A stretch of 64,000 nucleotides of DNA from the NCBI GenBank assembly GCA_023433405.1, contig JAEZCT010000022.1, positions 1-64,000 on the forward strand, read 5' to 3'. Positions 16,431 to 25,665 of this stretch are shown here, piece after piece. Each line of letters starts with the position of its first letter. The first letter of the stretch is position 1. This DNA comes from Bacillota bacterium (GTDB lineage: Bacteria; Bacillota; Clostridia; Oscillospirales; Ruminococcaceae). Under the pieces are notes generated by a model, which saw only the letters and a list, made by a program, of their open reading frames with translations, was not told the origin of the DNA and made no database searches. Both the position numbers and the translations under genes were made by a program.

Positions 16431-18580
16431 GAACGGGTCCTCCTTGCGTATTTTGTAATGAACAGGATTACCGCCAACAGGCAAAGGGAAACAACGGCGG
16501 CCGCAACAATTGCGAAGGAATAAACGGACTGCCGCTCGTCGGGTCTTGCCACATCCGGTTCTGGCTGTGCGGCTTTGCTATGCTTAAATACATAACACTG
16601 CACCGACTGGTCGTCGGCGGCATAGCCATCCCCCGTCAGCCGCCACAGGGTATCTGCCGAGCCGAGAAACCGTGCGGCGCGCAGCATGGCTTCGTCGGTT
16701 GCGCCGGTAATAATTAACAGGGCGTGGGGCTGCTTGCTGTAGGGAGAATCCAAAAGCTGTGCCGTACCCAGCCGCCTGCCGTATTCAGGGGAGATGGACA
16801 TCTTTTCGTTGGAAACCAGCGCTGCGCCCTGTGAGTCAAAACGAAAATACAGGTTATCCGCCTGCTGCCTTGCCATATTGTTTTGCTCAAAGCGTCCGAT
16901 AGAAATCAGGTTGGATTTTGAGTAATCCTGCTCGGCGGAATCAAACACTACCTCCAGCCCCCCCGCGTTATCCTTTAAAAACCGGCCAAGGGTAAGCGTT
17001 ACCATGCGCATGGCGTCAAGGTCGGGCTGACCATAGGCCTTTGGCAGAACAATAACGGCGTTATTGAGGCTGCCGTCCCGCAGGAACGGGCTTGGGAAGT
17101 TCTCAAACACCAGGGCGGCGCTATCGGTGGAGCTTAGCTTTAGCATACTGGTCTCGGACACAAAGCCCCACGGCATTTCCTCAGGGGTCTGGCGGCACCA
17201 GTCCTCCCCCGCGTCCAGATCAAACGCCACCTTAACCGAGAAGCCGCCGGTTAGCTGTAGATCAGCGGGAAAGGTGAAAACGGCGGTATCACCCTTTGCG
17301 TTTTCCGCCCTAAGCCGCTTGCTGCCTATGGGGATATCGTTGATATAAACCGTAACCAGAGAGCGGTCAAAGCGCAGGTTTTCCGAGTAGCGCAGGTCAA
17401 GGCTCAGCTCGCTGGAGGGAGCGATGGTGCGGTTAGCCGGGTAATCGATAAAGAACTCCGCGCTTTGGCGAAAGCTGCCCGTTACCTTTACCCCGTATTC
17501 GGTAAGAGGCAGGTATTGCGCGGGGATATTAGCCGTTATGATAAAATCCGTTTGTCCGCTTATGGTCTTAGTCTGTGTGTCCAGCTGCTTTACATACGCA
17601 GGGTTCGCTAGCAGCCTGCCCGCGTTTTTTAGCTCCTGCTCGCTGCTGCCGGTGAGGATAAGCAGGCGGCTGTCCCCAAGCTGCTGAAGAGACAGCACCG
17701 CTCCCGCCCGCGCGGCGGCATCCTCGCTCTCGGTTAACAGGCTTTGTAACGCCGCGGGCAGCCTGTCGTAGGGAGCGATATACACCGCATAGCGAAAACG
17801 GTCAAGCTCGCCGGGATTGTCCGTCTGCCGCAGCACCGCGCGCTCGTAGTCCAAAACGGCGCTGCCGGAGGTGCCCGAGAGGGTAAGCGCGGCAGCGGTG
17901 AGTGCCGCAGGCCCCGCGTCCGTCGGGAGGTAAACGGCGCTTTGCGTGTTCTCAAGCGCGTCAATGGAGGTAAAGCAGGAATAAAACTCCGCGATGGTTC
18001 GGCACTGGGATAAGGGCGTATAAGATACCAGCAGCTTTGAATCCTTAAATATATTCATCCACTGGGTGCCCGAAAGGTCGTCCGCGCACACCTTGGGCGC
18101 GTCGCCCCGCAGGTACACCGAGATTACTACGCTGTTTGGGGCGTTAATTTTTATGGCGGAAACAGGAATGGGGATAACAAGCTCCCGTTGAGCACCGCCG
18201 GTGGGTGAAATAGTTGCGGAATAAACCGGCTGGTCGTTAATGCTGACCGTAAGAGACGAGACCTCCGGTACAAGAAGCTGCGTGGTAGCATACCGCATAA
18301 TCAGCGCGGCGCCATGAAGCTCCCAGTCGCCGGTGTTAAAATACTCCGTACACTGGGAGAAAAGGCCGTTAAGGTAATGGTCGGACGAAAAGTTCCCCTC
18401 ATGAAAGAACCCTCCGTATTCCTCCCAGCTGTTTAGCAGCTGGGTTTCGGCTTGCGTCCTGTCCGTTTCTGTTTTTACCGGGTCCAACGTTTCGCCAACA
18501 ACGCAGATATAAAGCGCCTGACACAAAAACAGTGCAAGGCAACCGCTTATAACTGCCTTTTTCCCCCTCTTCATACACAT
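16427..18580 (-). CDS. BcsB-like polysaccharide synthase partner, copy 2
   Basis: 717 residues with signal-anchor region at about 8-28, BcsB-type extracellular body (INDIPIGSKRLR, RDGSLNNAVIVLPK) and one membrane segment near the C terminus followed by basic residues. It starts four bases after the GT2 stop with GGGGTG upstream; a second ATG two codons in is also possible. Placed directly after the synthase gene, this copy is the more likely core partner; the copy at 13289 may modify or partner a variant complex. Confidence 0.88.
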   Translation of the reverse strand: MCMKRGKKAVISGCLALFLCQALYICVVGETLDPVKTETDRTQAETQLLNSWEEYGGFFHEGNFSSDHYLNGLFSQCTEYFNTGDWELHGAALIMRYATTQLLVPEVSSLTVSINDQPVYSATISPTGGAQRELVIPIPVSAIKINAPNSVVISVYLRGDAPKVCADDLSGTQWMNIFKDSKLLVSYTPLSQCRTIAEFYSCFTSIDALENTQSAVYLPTDAGPAALTAAALTLSGTSGSAVLDYERAVLRQTDNPGELDRFRYAVYIAPYDRLPAALQSLLTESEDAAARAGAVLSLQQLGDSRLLILTGSSEQELKNAGRLLANPAYVKQLDTQTKTISGQTDFIITANIPAQYLPLTEYGVKVTGSFRQSAEFFIDYPANRTIAPSSELSLDLRYSENLRFDRSLVTVYINDIPIGSKRLRAENAKGDTAVFTFPADLQLTGGFSVKVAFDLDAGEDWCRQTPEEMPWGFVSETSMLKLSSTDSAALVFENFPSPFLRDGSLNNAVIVLPKAYGQPDLDAMRMVTLTLGRFLKDNAGGLEVVFDSAEQDYSKSNLISIGRFEQNNMARQQADNLYFRFDSQGAALVSNEKMSISPEYGRRLGTAQLLDSPYSKQPHALLIITGATDEAMLRAARFLGSADTLWRLTGDGYAADDQSVQCYVFKHSKAAQPEPDVARPDERQSVYSFAIVAAAVVSLCLLAVILFITKYARRTRS

Positions 18581-18583
18581 TGC

Positions 18584-19837
18584 TCACCCCTGGAAGCGTT
18601 CTGTTTTATACCACTTGGTTTCACGCTTCAACACAATATCCTCTATATACTTAATAAGACCGTAAAACGCCACAATCATCCACAGCTTGGTATAGGTAAA
18701 ATACATGAGAAAAATAACAAACAGGTTAGAGATGCTCATCTCGCCCTTTTCGGTGGTGAGGGTAATAAAGGTTCCCACCACAAAAAGCACGATGGCCATA
18801 ATCCACAAGAGAGAGCTAAAGCCCGCCAGTGAAATATGTACCCAGCCAATCAGGTTGCCGATAAACACAAGATCGGAGAGTACTAGCGAGGAGAGCAGCA
18901 AAAAATAGATGCTAAGCATATATAAAAGGTCAAACCGCACCCGGCGGGCGGAACGGTCAAACAGCAGCGGCAGGTTCTTAATTAGCACATACACGTTACC
19001 CTTTACCCAACGCGTGCGCTGCTTAAACCATACGGGCAGGGTCTGGGGCTCCTGCTCCCAGGTGACGGCCTTGGGGGCGAACTTAATCATATACCCCATC
19101 ATATAGATACGGTAGCTAATCTCGGTATCCTCCGCAATCGCCTTCACATCCCAGCCGCCAATGGCATCGAGAATGCTGCGGCGGATGATAAAATTGGTGC
19201 CGGGAATGGTGCAGAGCCTGAACATATTCCATCGCCCCGCCTGCGACATCCACTGAAAGGTAAGGGTTTCAATATTTACAAAGCGCGTTAAAAGGCTTGC
19301 GTTGCGGTTGCGGGTGCGAAATTTTCCGATAACCGCCCCGAGCTTGTCGTTGTTTTCAATCTCCGATACCAGAATGCGCAGCGCCTGAGTCTCGGGGGTA
19401 TTGTCCGCGTCGTAAATAACGATATACTCCCCCCGGCATTTGCCGAAGCCGATATTGAGCGCGTTGGATTTGCCCTTGCCCCCCGTGACCTTGTCGGTGT
19501 TGATGACGGTTAGGTTTCTGCCGGGGTTTTCCTGCTGGATTTCGGCAAGCAGCTGGGCGCTGTTGTCGCTTGAGTTATCGTTGATGACGATAATCTCATA
19601 GCAGTCCTTGGGATAATCAAAGCGCAATAGTGCCTTTACCGTTGGCACAATAACCACCCCCTCGTTATGAGCGGGCACCATAATAGAGATCATGGGATAG
19701 CGCTTGAGTGCGGGGGTGTTGCTCCTTTCGGATTTGAAATAGTAAAGGTACCCCGAAACCGTCAGGGTGACGTTAATCAGCAGTAAAAGCCAAATGCTGA
19801 TTAATGCCACCAGTACCAAACCATCTAATATGCTCAT
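18584..19837 (-). CDS. Processive family 2 glycosyltransferase (BcsA/YdaM/PssC-like synthase)
   Basis: 417 residues. One N-terminal membrane helix (about 7-30), a GT-A domain, then about four C-terminal helices. Catalytic features are present: VPAHNE at 54-59, DAD at 143-145, the base Asp at 237 in AEDTE, and the processive QxxRW as QRTRW at 273-277. No PilZ domain is fused, unlike BcsA of Proteobacteria, so any c-di-GMP control must come through another protein; the degenerate GGDEF proteins are candidates. Substrate is not readable from sequence; UDP-ManNAc or UDP-GlcNAc is suggested by the epimerase that starts the locus. Confidence 0.92.
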   Translation of the reverse strand: MSILDGLVLVALISIWLLLLINVTLTVSGYLYYFKSERSNTPALKRYPMISIMVPAHNEGVVIVPTVKALLRFDYPKDCYEIIVINDNSSDNSAQLLAEIQQENPGRNLTVINTDKVTGGKGKSNALNIGFGKCRGEYIVIYDADNTPETQALRILVSEIENNDKLGAVIGKFRTRNRNASLLTRFVNIETLTFQWMSQAGRWNMFRLCTIPGTNFIIRRSILDAIGGWDVKAIAEDTEISYRIYMMGYMIKFAPKAVTWEQEPQTLPVWFKQRTRWVKGNVYVLIKNLPLLFDRSARRVRFDLLYMLSIYFLLLSSLVLSDLVFIGNLIGWVHISLAGFSSLLWIMAIVLFVVGTFITLTTEKGEMSISNLFVIFLMYFTYTKLWMIVAFYGLIKYIEDIVLKRETKWYKTERFQG

Positions 19838-19925
19838 GCTTTTGCCCGCCCTTTCCGTCGGCTGTGCGCCGTCAGTTGCGTAAAGTAAGCCGCAATTTAG
19901 CAGGGAGTCCGGTTATGGTCAATGG

Positions 19926-21197
19926 TCAGTGGTAGAATTTTTTGCGGTAAAGCCCAAAGCCCACCACCAAAAGCCCACCGAACAAAAGGAGCACAACGGC
20001 TACCATCGCAACCAGATACTCGTTGGCAGTAAGAAAAAACTCCACCATGCTTTGTTCCTGTTCCTTATAGTACTCATACTCCGAGTCAATCGGCTCCTCG
20101 TTGTATGAAAAGCTCTCGTTTGTAAACGTGCGCCGGTAGTCGGCAATGCTCAGCCATTTATGATTGATGCGTCGTACCATCTCCAAGAGCTCCTCCTCCG
20201 TTTTGGGTAGACCCGAGACAATTACTGTATCAAAGGGCAGGGCGCCAAAGTTCTTGTCCGCGCTGGCTATGCCCTCTACCTCCTCAAGCGTAAACGGGTA
20301 AGGAGCCCGATTCATCTCCGTCCATACTATATTGTGATCGGCCAGCGCCTCGGTAAATCGCCGCAGCTTTGCGTCCAGCGGCTCCCGCTCCGTCTCCTGC
20401 ACCGCCACAAGAGGTTCATGCAGCACAATGGCGCCGCCTTTTGACTGCACATAGCGCAAAACCTGCATATACCGCAAAAAGGCGGGGTAGGCAAGGTTAT
20501 CGTAGGCCGGTACAATGCGCACAATGAAGGGAATGGCATTCTCATAAAACCCGTCGGCGAGCGCGCACAGCATTTTAAGGTCGGAGAAGGGGTAAACCTC
20601 GTCAACCATCACATACATCCTGCCGTCGCCGCCCGAAAGCCCCAGATATTCCTGCACAACCCCACCAAGTGCGACGGTGCTTAAATCGTCCCCGCGATAA
20701 TACGGCACATAGGTTCGGCTTACCCCGGCTACCGCAAAGGGGTAGGTTCTCCCCATGCTGAGCGTCACCGTTCCGGCGGGGGAGCCCGCAAAGCTTGAGA
20801 TGAGAGTGACCTCCTCCTCAAGCCTTGCGGGCTGGGAGTGGCTGCCATAGGCAACGCTCACGCCGGCGCGCGGAAGGGTCTCGAAGGTTACCTCTGCGTT
20901 TGAGGCAAAGCCGTCGCCCACACACAGCGCGGGATAGGAGCAATCCGCCAGCGGAAGCTCCGAGACAGTGATGAGCCGGTCATACTCCTTCGCAAGCCCC
21001 TTAGTGTAGGCTTCCTCCAAAACGGCGGTAATCGGTTGTCCGCAGGCCTGCGCAAGACCCCCTAGCAGGGTCAGCTCCTCTTGGGTGCGGTAAACCACAA
21101 GAACCCCTCCGCCCTGGGCGTAAGCAGTGACGGGGGGCAGGGCAACCGCTCCGAGGAGCAGAAGCATGACGACAGCGATGAACTGCCTTACTCGCAT
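19926..21197 (-). CDS. DUF2334 membrane-anchored protein (YdaL/PssA-like)
   Basis: 423 residues from the ATG at 21197. Signal peptide at about 5-27, extracellular domain, and one C-terminal membrane helix near 395-418. The segment VMVDEVYPFSDL and VRIVPAYDN match DUF2334, a polysaccharide-deacetylase-like fold found in B. subtilis YdaL and Listeria PssA. The Asp of the deacetylase-like motif is present. Possible roles are trimming N-acetyl groups or assisting export. An earlier in-frame ATG at 21221 is possible but gives a poorer signal sequence. Confidence 0.78.
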   Translation of the reverse strand: MRVRQFIAVVMLLLLGAVALPPVTAYAQGGGVLVVYRTQEELTLLGGLAQACGQPITAVLEEAYTKGLAKEYDRLITVSELPLADCSYPALCVGDGFASNAEVTFETLPRAGVSVAYGSHSQPARLEEEVTLISSFAGSPAGTVTLSMGRTYPFAVAGVSRTYVPYYRGDDLSTVALGGVVQEYLGLSGGDGRMYVMVDEVYPFSDLKMLCALADGFYENAIPFIVRIVPAYDNLAYPAFLRYMQVLRYVQSKGGAIVLHEPLVAVQETEREPLDAKLRRFTEALADHNIVWTEMNRAPYPFTLEEVEGIASADKNFGALPFDTVIVSGLPKTEEELLEMVRRINHKWLSIADYRRTFTNESFSYNEEPIDSEYEYYKEQEQSMVEFFLTANEYLVAMVAVVLLLFGGLLVVGFGLYRKKFYH

Positions 21198-21302
21198 GGT
21201 ATCACACCCATTCTCATGCATTTCTTACGTTCATTTTTACTGGCATTGGCGTTTTCTCCGCTTTGTCTGTGTCTTATCTCTATACAACAGCAATACCGCC
21301 CG

Positions 21303-22847
21303 TCAGCCCCTTGCGGGCGTGCGTTTGCGCCGTTTTTCAAGGGAAGCCCGCACCTGCTTTGCAAGCCAGCCGTGAATGTGGTAAATTAGCACCGCACCGC
21401 ATATAAAGTTTACAAAATCAAACGTCACGTTATATAGGAACACATGCTTTGCAAGGTCGGCGTCCCCGGCACCGATGATGGACACACCGATTTGCGACAG
21501 ACCGATGAGAATGGTAAACAGCACAACCGCAAGCTTTCCGGCATCCTTATGGCAGATAACACCCGCAAGCGCTGCCCACACCAAAATAAAACCAACGGTT
21601 TTGGGTATAGCAGTAAGCTTAATGGTGCTGTGCAGGGTAAAAAAGGAGGTCCTTGCCCCGGGGGCGGCGCCATAGCTGCGCTCGAAGTTGCCGATGGATT
21701 CGGGACGGATGGCGTAAGCCTCCCTCGCCGCGATATCAATCATCTGCAAAAGCTGCCCTGGATGGCGAATATAATAGGAAACCACGGGAACAAACCCGTA
21801 TCGGGAGTAAAAATCGTCAAAAAGCATGGGGTTTTCCACATCAATTGCGGGATAGCGTTCGTAATAGATGGAGTTATTAAGCAGGGCATACTGACGGTTC
21901 AGCCCGAATTCCTCCAAGGCCTGCTCCGGGTTCGGCGAGGTCATCAGCACCCCGCGCGTCATGGCGTGATACTGGTTAATGGTCACAAATTCCTGGGGAA
22001 TGAGGGCGTATACCGCAATGCCCCCCATGCAAAGCAGGATTGAGGCGGCGACGGCACAGAGCCCAAAGAGCCTTGGGCTCTTGATTTCCCCCTCTGTCGG
22101 GTCTTTCTTTTTCCGCCGCAGAACAAAAAGCAAGACCGCGCAAAGCAGCCCCAGCAGTATCCCCACCGGCGCGTTTTGCTGCTTGGTGCCGGTTAAAATC
22201 AAGCCGTTTAAGGTCATAACCGCAAGCAGCACATAGGGAGAATATCGCCGCTGGGTAAGCAGCAGGGCAGCAGAAGCGGTGCATAGAAAGGAGATTAGCA
22301 CCAGCCCCTCCGCGTAAAAGGAGTTAAAATACGCGGCATAGCCGGTATCGGCAAACATTACAACCGCAAGCGCGGCAATCCAGTAGCCCGCGGCGCCAGA
22401 AATGCGGTAGGTGGCATAGCTTACCAAAAGGTAAATGGAAACGGCGGCGTAAAGGATGAACAGCCCGCTCATGAACCGGATATCAAAATACGCGTCGCGG
22501 GTAACCACGCTGTCTAGCAGCTTTGCCGCCTGAATAAACGGCAGCTGGGTGGTGAAAATGCTGCTTTCGTATTCGTTAAAGTACTCATAAACCCCGTATT
22601 GATGGCTGAAATAGCTCAGGTATTGGTCCGCCTCATAGCGGTCAAGCTTATAGATGCCCTGACCGTTTGCGGTGCGGTAGAAATCCCCGTTATCCGCCAT
22701 GCCGATAATGGGCGGCAAAAGGAGTGCCCAGCTCATAATAATCACCGAGACCACCGCCGCCGCTAGGGCAGGGGAAGGCAGGCGGATTGTTCCATCGTCC
22801 CGCTTTAGAAAAAACAGCTTGGTTTTTATACCGCAAAGCAGCCTCAT
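21303..22847 (-). CDS. Polytopic membrane protein, GT-C/WsfD-like
   Basis: 514 residues from the ATG at 22847, nine bases after AAAGGAGG. Roughly ten to twelve membrane segments, with a first outside loop carrying MADNGDFYR close to helix 1, an acidic loop motif of the kind seen in GT-C glycosyltransferases. I recall similar clostridial proteins annotated as WsfD-type glycan transferases, but cannot confirm it. In this locus it could attach side sugars to the polymer from a lipid-linked donor, as Listeria Pss polymer carries galactose branches. That is inference. Confidence 0.6.
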   Translation of the reverse strand: MRLLCGIKTKLFFLKRDDGTIRLPSPALAAAVVSVIIMSWALLLPPIIGMADNGDFYRTANGQGIYKLDRYEADQYLSYFSHQYGVYEYFNEYESSIFTTQLPFIQAAKLLDSVVTRDAYFDIRFMSGLFILYAAVSIYLLVSYATYRISGAAGYWIAALAVVMFADTGYAAYFNSFYAEGLVLISFLCTASAALLLTQRRYSPYVLLAVMTLNGLILTGTKQQNAPVGILLGLLCAVLLFVLRRKKKDPTEGEIKSPRLFGLCAVAASILLCMGGIAVYALIPQEFVTINQYHAMTRGVLMTSPNPEQALEEFGLNRQYALLNNSIYYERYPAIDVENPMLFDDFYSRYGFVPVVSYYIRHPGQLLQMIDIAAREAYAIRPESIGNFERSYGAAPGARTSFFTLHSTIKLTAIPKTVGFILVWAALAGVICHKDAGKLAVVLFTILIGLSQIGVSIIGAGDADLAKHVFLYNVTFDFVNFICGAVLIYHIHGWLAKQVRASLEKRRKRTPARG

Positions 22848-22951
22848 CGCCACAACCCTCCTTTGGGGCTTAAGCCTGACCGTTAGTTTGCCGGTTTTAC
22901 AGCGCGTGGCTCACCGGTTAAGCATGGATGACCTGTCCTGCGACATGGGGG

Positions 22952-24571
22952 TCAACGCACGGCTTTTTCCATCTCTTGGTATGCAAGCAGTGCGGCAAGC
23001 TGGTCGAAGGAGTAGATGCCGCTGCCGTCCCCGTTGCCAAAGATGCCGTCCAGCTCACTGGACGCGTCGCGTATCCGCAGCTTTTCCAAGTGAGAGATGG
23101 CCTGCCCCGCAAGCTCCATATCCTTTTCGCTTAACGCGACCAGCGCACACAGCGCATATACGGCGCTCGATTCAAACCTGCCCTCCAGCGCTGGGCTGCC
23201 GTCCGTTTTGTATCCGGCATAAAGTACGCCCTCCGCCATCCGTTCCCGCAGCCAGCCCAGTGCCTCGGCAGGAAGCTCCCCTGCGCGGGAGAGGTGCAGC
23301 AGTGTAACCAGCGCCTCGGAAATATTGAGGGTGTCGCTGTGATAGCTGTTGTCGTCATAATTGTAATAGCTGTGGTAAAGGGGAAAATCGCGGCTGATTC
23401 TGCCCGCCTTCACAAGCGCTAAGCTGTTATTGCTTATGGTCTGCCAGCGGGAATCGACCCGAGCCAGTCGTGTCATGCCCTCAAAATCAGCATAGCACAG
23501 GGTCAGCCTTCGGGCGGACAAGCCAAGGGAGAAATCGTAAAAATCCGCCAGCTTGCCATCTACAGTATTGTATTGGTAGAGACCATGGGCAAGTGCAGCG
23601 CAATCGCTTGCGTATCCGCCCCAGCGCTCCTCCGCCCGGCATAGCGCCAGGTAGATGCGCAGGTCGTCAATAGCGGCGTTGACCGGGGAGGGACCGTCCC
23701 GTGTGGTGACCCATGCGCTCAGTCCGCCGCCCGCCGTGTTCAGTTTCACCCAGCTCCACAGCCTGTCAAACAGCGCGCGGTCGTCCTCCGCCACTGCGGC
23801 AAGCATCATAAACCCCTGGGATTCGCTCAGCACATCCCCGCCGGCGGGAACCGCGGAGCTGTCGCCATCCTGGTAATTTGTGCGAATGCCACCGTCTTCG
23901 CCCAGCAGCCGCTCCTGAATGATGCGGTAAAGCGCGGACGCTTTGCCGATACCCGCCTCCTTGAGCATGGAGCGCAGGACATTCTCGGTTAAGCCCGCGC
24001 CCTCGGCATAGCCGGTCACGCGCCCCTCTGCGTCTATCGTCACGCAGGTGGGAACCCTAGACAGACCCAGAGTCTCATAAGCCACAAGCCCGTTATCGTA
24101 AAGGGCGGCGGTCTTTATCCCGTTTTCGGCAAGGAAGTCTCTGGCGCTCTCCACCGTTTCCCGTTCGCCGTCAGTTTTGTTAATCAGAGTAAGGTTAGCG
24201 CCCTCCTGCCCGGCAATCTCGCTCAGATGGTCAATAAGGTCGAGCTCCGTGACGCATTTTGGGCACCAGCTTGCCCAGAAAACCAGCGCCGCGGGCTTGC
24301 CGCCAAGAGCCGAGAGGGGAAAAGCCCTGCCCGTCTCGTCATAAACCGCAATCTCGGAGGCATTCTGATACGGCCGGATGCCGGTCTTTTTTTTCTGCTG
24401 CGCAGTATTCCCGCCGGATAGCTCCCCGGCGGGAAAGGAGAGGGTGCTGCTGTAATAAAGACCCGTGAGAACCAGCGCCGCGATGCTTACCGTCATTACG
24501 GCCGCAAGAATGAGAATGGCAGCTTTTTGGGTCTTAGGGTTTTTGCTTTCCTTACTCATCCGGTGTTTCAC
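22952..24571 (-). CDS. Thioredoxin-like / GH8-like glycosidase fusion protein
   Basis: 539 residues. A membrane helix at about 17-40 is followed by a TlpA/ResA-type thioredoxin domain (about 65-210) with redox motif CPKC at 103-106 and a cis-proline region RVPT. Residues 215-539 look like a GH8 (alpha/alpha)6 glycosidase: LSESQGFMMLAAV has the expected acid Glu at 250, FDRLWSW follows, and IDDLRIYLAL ends with ERWG. GH8 hydrolases (BcsZ, YdaJ, PssZ) accompany such synthases and cut the polymer. The GTG at 24571 overlaps the epimerase stop; the ATG at 24559 is an alternative start. Confidence 0.78.
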   Translation of the reverse strand: MKHRMSKESKNPKTQKAAILILAAVMTVSIAALVLTGLYYSSTLSFPAGELSGGNTAQQKKKTGIRPYQNASEIAVYDETGRAFPLSALGGKPAALVFWASWCPKCVTELDLIDHLSEIAGQEGANLTLINKTDGERETVESARDFLAENGIKTAALYDNGLVAYETLGLSRVPTCVTIDAEGRVTGYAEGAGLTENVLRSMLKEAGIGKASALYRIIQERLLGEDGGIRTNYQDGDSSAVPAGGDVLSESQGFMMLAAVAEDDRALFDRLWSWVKLNTAGGGLSAWVTTRDGPSPVNAAIDDLRIYLALCRAEERWGGYASDCAALAHGLYQYNTVDGKLADFYDFSLGLSARRLTLCYADFEGMTRLARVDSRWQTISNNSLALVKAGRISRDFPLYHSYYNYDDNSYHSDTLNISEALVTLLHLSRAGELPAEALGWLRERMAEGVLYAGYKTDGSPALEGRFESSAVYALCALVALSEKDMELAGQAISHLEKLRIRDASSELDGIFGNGDGSGIYSFDQLAALLAYQEMEKAVR

Positions 24572-25665
24572 AGCCTTTCGAGAAGAATATCCGCAATGCG
24601 TCCGCAGGCATGTCCGTCCCCGTAGGGGTTTGCGGTGCGGCTCATGGCTTCGTAAACCTGAGGGCTAGTCATTAGCAGCTTAAAGCCTTCATATACGGGC
24701 TCCTCGTCGTTGCCCACCAGCCTTAGAGTTCCGGCCTCCACGCCCTCGGGGCGTTCGGTAACGTTTCGCAGCACCAGCACCGGCTTGCCCAAGGCGGGCG
24801 CCTCCTCCTGGATGCCGCCGCTGTCGGTGAGGATGAGGTGGGAGCGTGCCATATAGTTGTGAAACGCCAATACGTTCAGCGGCTCGATGATGCGGATGCG
24901 GGAGCAGCCCGCCAGACATTGTGCCGCCGCCTCCCGCACAGCGGGGTTGAAGTGGATGGGAAAGATCACCTTAACATCGGGCAGCTCCTCCACCACACGG
25001 CGTATTGCACGAAAAATTTGCTTCATCGGCTCCCCAAGGTTCTCGCGGCGGTGTGCCGTCAGCAGCACCAGACGGCTATTTGCCGCCCAAGAAAGGTTCT
25101 CATCCTCAAAGCCGTCAAACACGGTGGTTTTTAGGGCGTCAATGACCGTGTTGCCCGTTACAAAGACCGTGTGCGCTTTTTTGCCCTCGCGCAACAGGTT
25201 TTCGCGGGCGTTTTGGGTAGGGGCAAAATGATAATCGGCCATCAAACCGGTTGCCTGACGGTTAAACTCCTCGGGAAAGGGGGCGCGCAGGTCGTAGGTG
25301 CGCAGTCCCGCCTCAACATGCCCCACCGGAATATTCAGGTAAAAGCAGGCCAGCGCCACAGTAAAGGTTGTGGGAGTATCGCCGTGAACCAGGACAATGT
25401 CGGGTTTTTCCTGCTTTAATACAGGCTCTATAAGGCGAAGCACCCCGGTGGTAATGTCAAACAGCGTCTGCCTATCCTTCATAACAGATAGGTCATGCTC
25501 AGGCGTTACCCCAAAGCATTCAAGCACCTGGTCAAGCATCTCCCGGTGCTGACCCGTCACGCATACCGTCACCTCCACCTCGGGACGGCGGGAAAGCTCC
25601 TTGACTAACGGGCACATCTTAATCGCTTCGGGCCGCGTACCAAACGCAAGCATTATTTTTTTCAT
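24568..25665 (-). CDS. wecB: UDP-N-acetylglucosamine 2-epimerase (non-hydrolysing)
   Basis: 365 residues, normal length. Hallmarks: GTRPEAIKM at the N terminus, VHGDTPTTF, HVEAGLRT, NxAHRREN as TAHRREN, and TDSGGIQEEAPALGKPVLVLR near the C terminus. It interconverts UDP-GlcNAc and UDP-ManNAc in the cytoplasm. It is the first gene of the leftward locus and has no UDP-ManNAc dehydrogenase partner nearby, so ManNAc itself, not ManNAcA, would be the product used. In-frame ATGs at 25677 and 25689 are weaker; AAGG lies 12 bases before the chosen ATG. Confidence 0.95.
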   Translation of the reverse strand: MKKIMLAFGTRPEAIKMCPLVKELSRRPEVEVTVCVTGQHREMLDQVLECFGVTPEHDLSVMKDRQTLFDITTGVLRLIEPVLKQEKPDIVLVHGDTPTTFTVALACFYLNIPVGHVEAGLRTYDLRAPFPEEFNRQATGLMADYHFAPTQNARENLLREGKKAHTVFVTGNTVIDALKTTVFDGFEDENLSWAANSRLVLLTAHRRENLGEPMKQIFRAIRRVVEELPDVKVIFPIHFNPAVREAAAQCLAGCSRIRIIEPLNVLAFHNYMARSHLILTDSGGIQEEAPALGKPVLVLRNVTERPEGVEAGTLRLVGNDEEPVYEGFKLLMTSPQVYEAMSRTANPYGDGHACGRIADILLERL

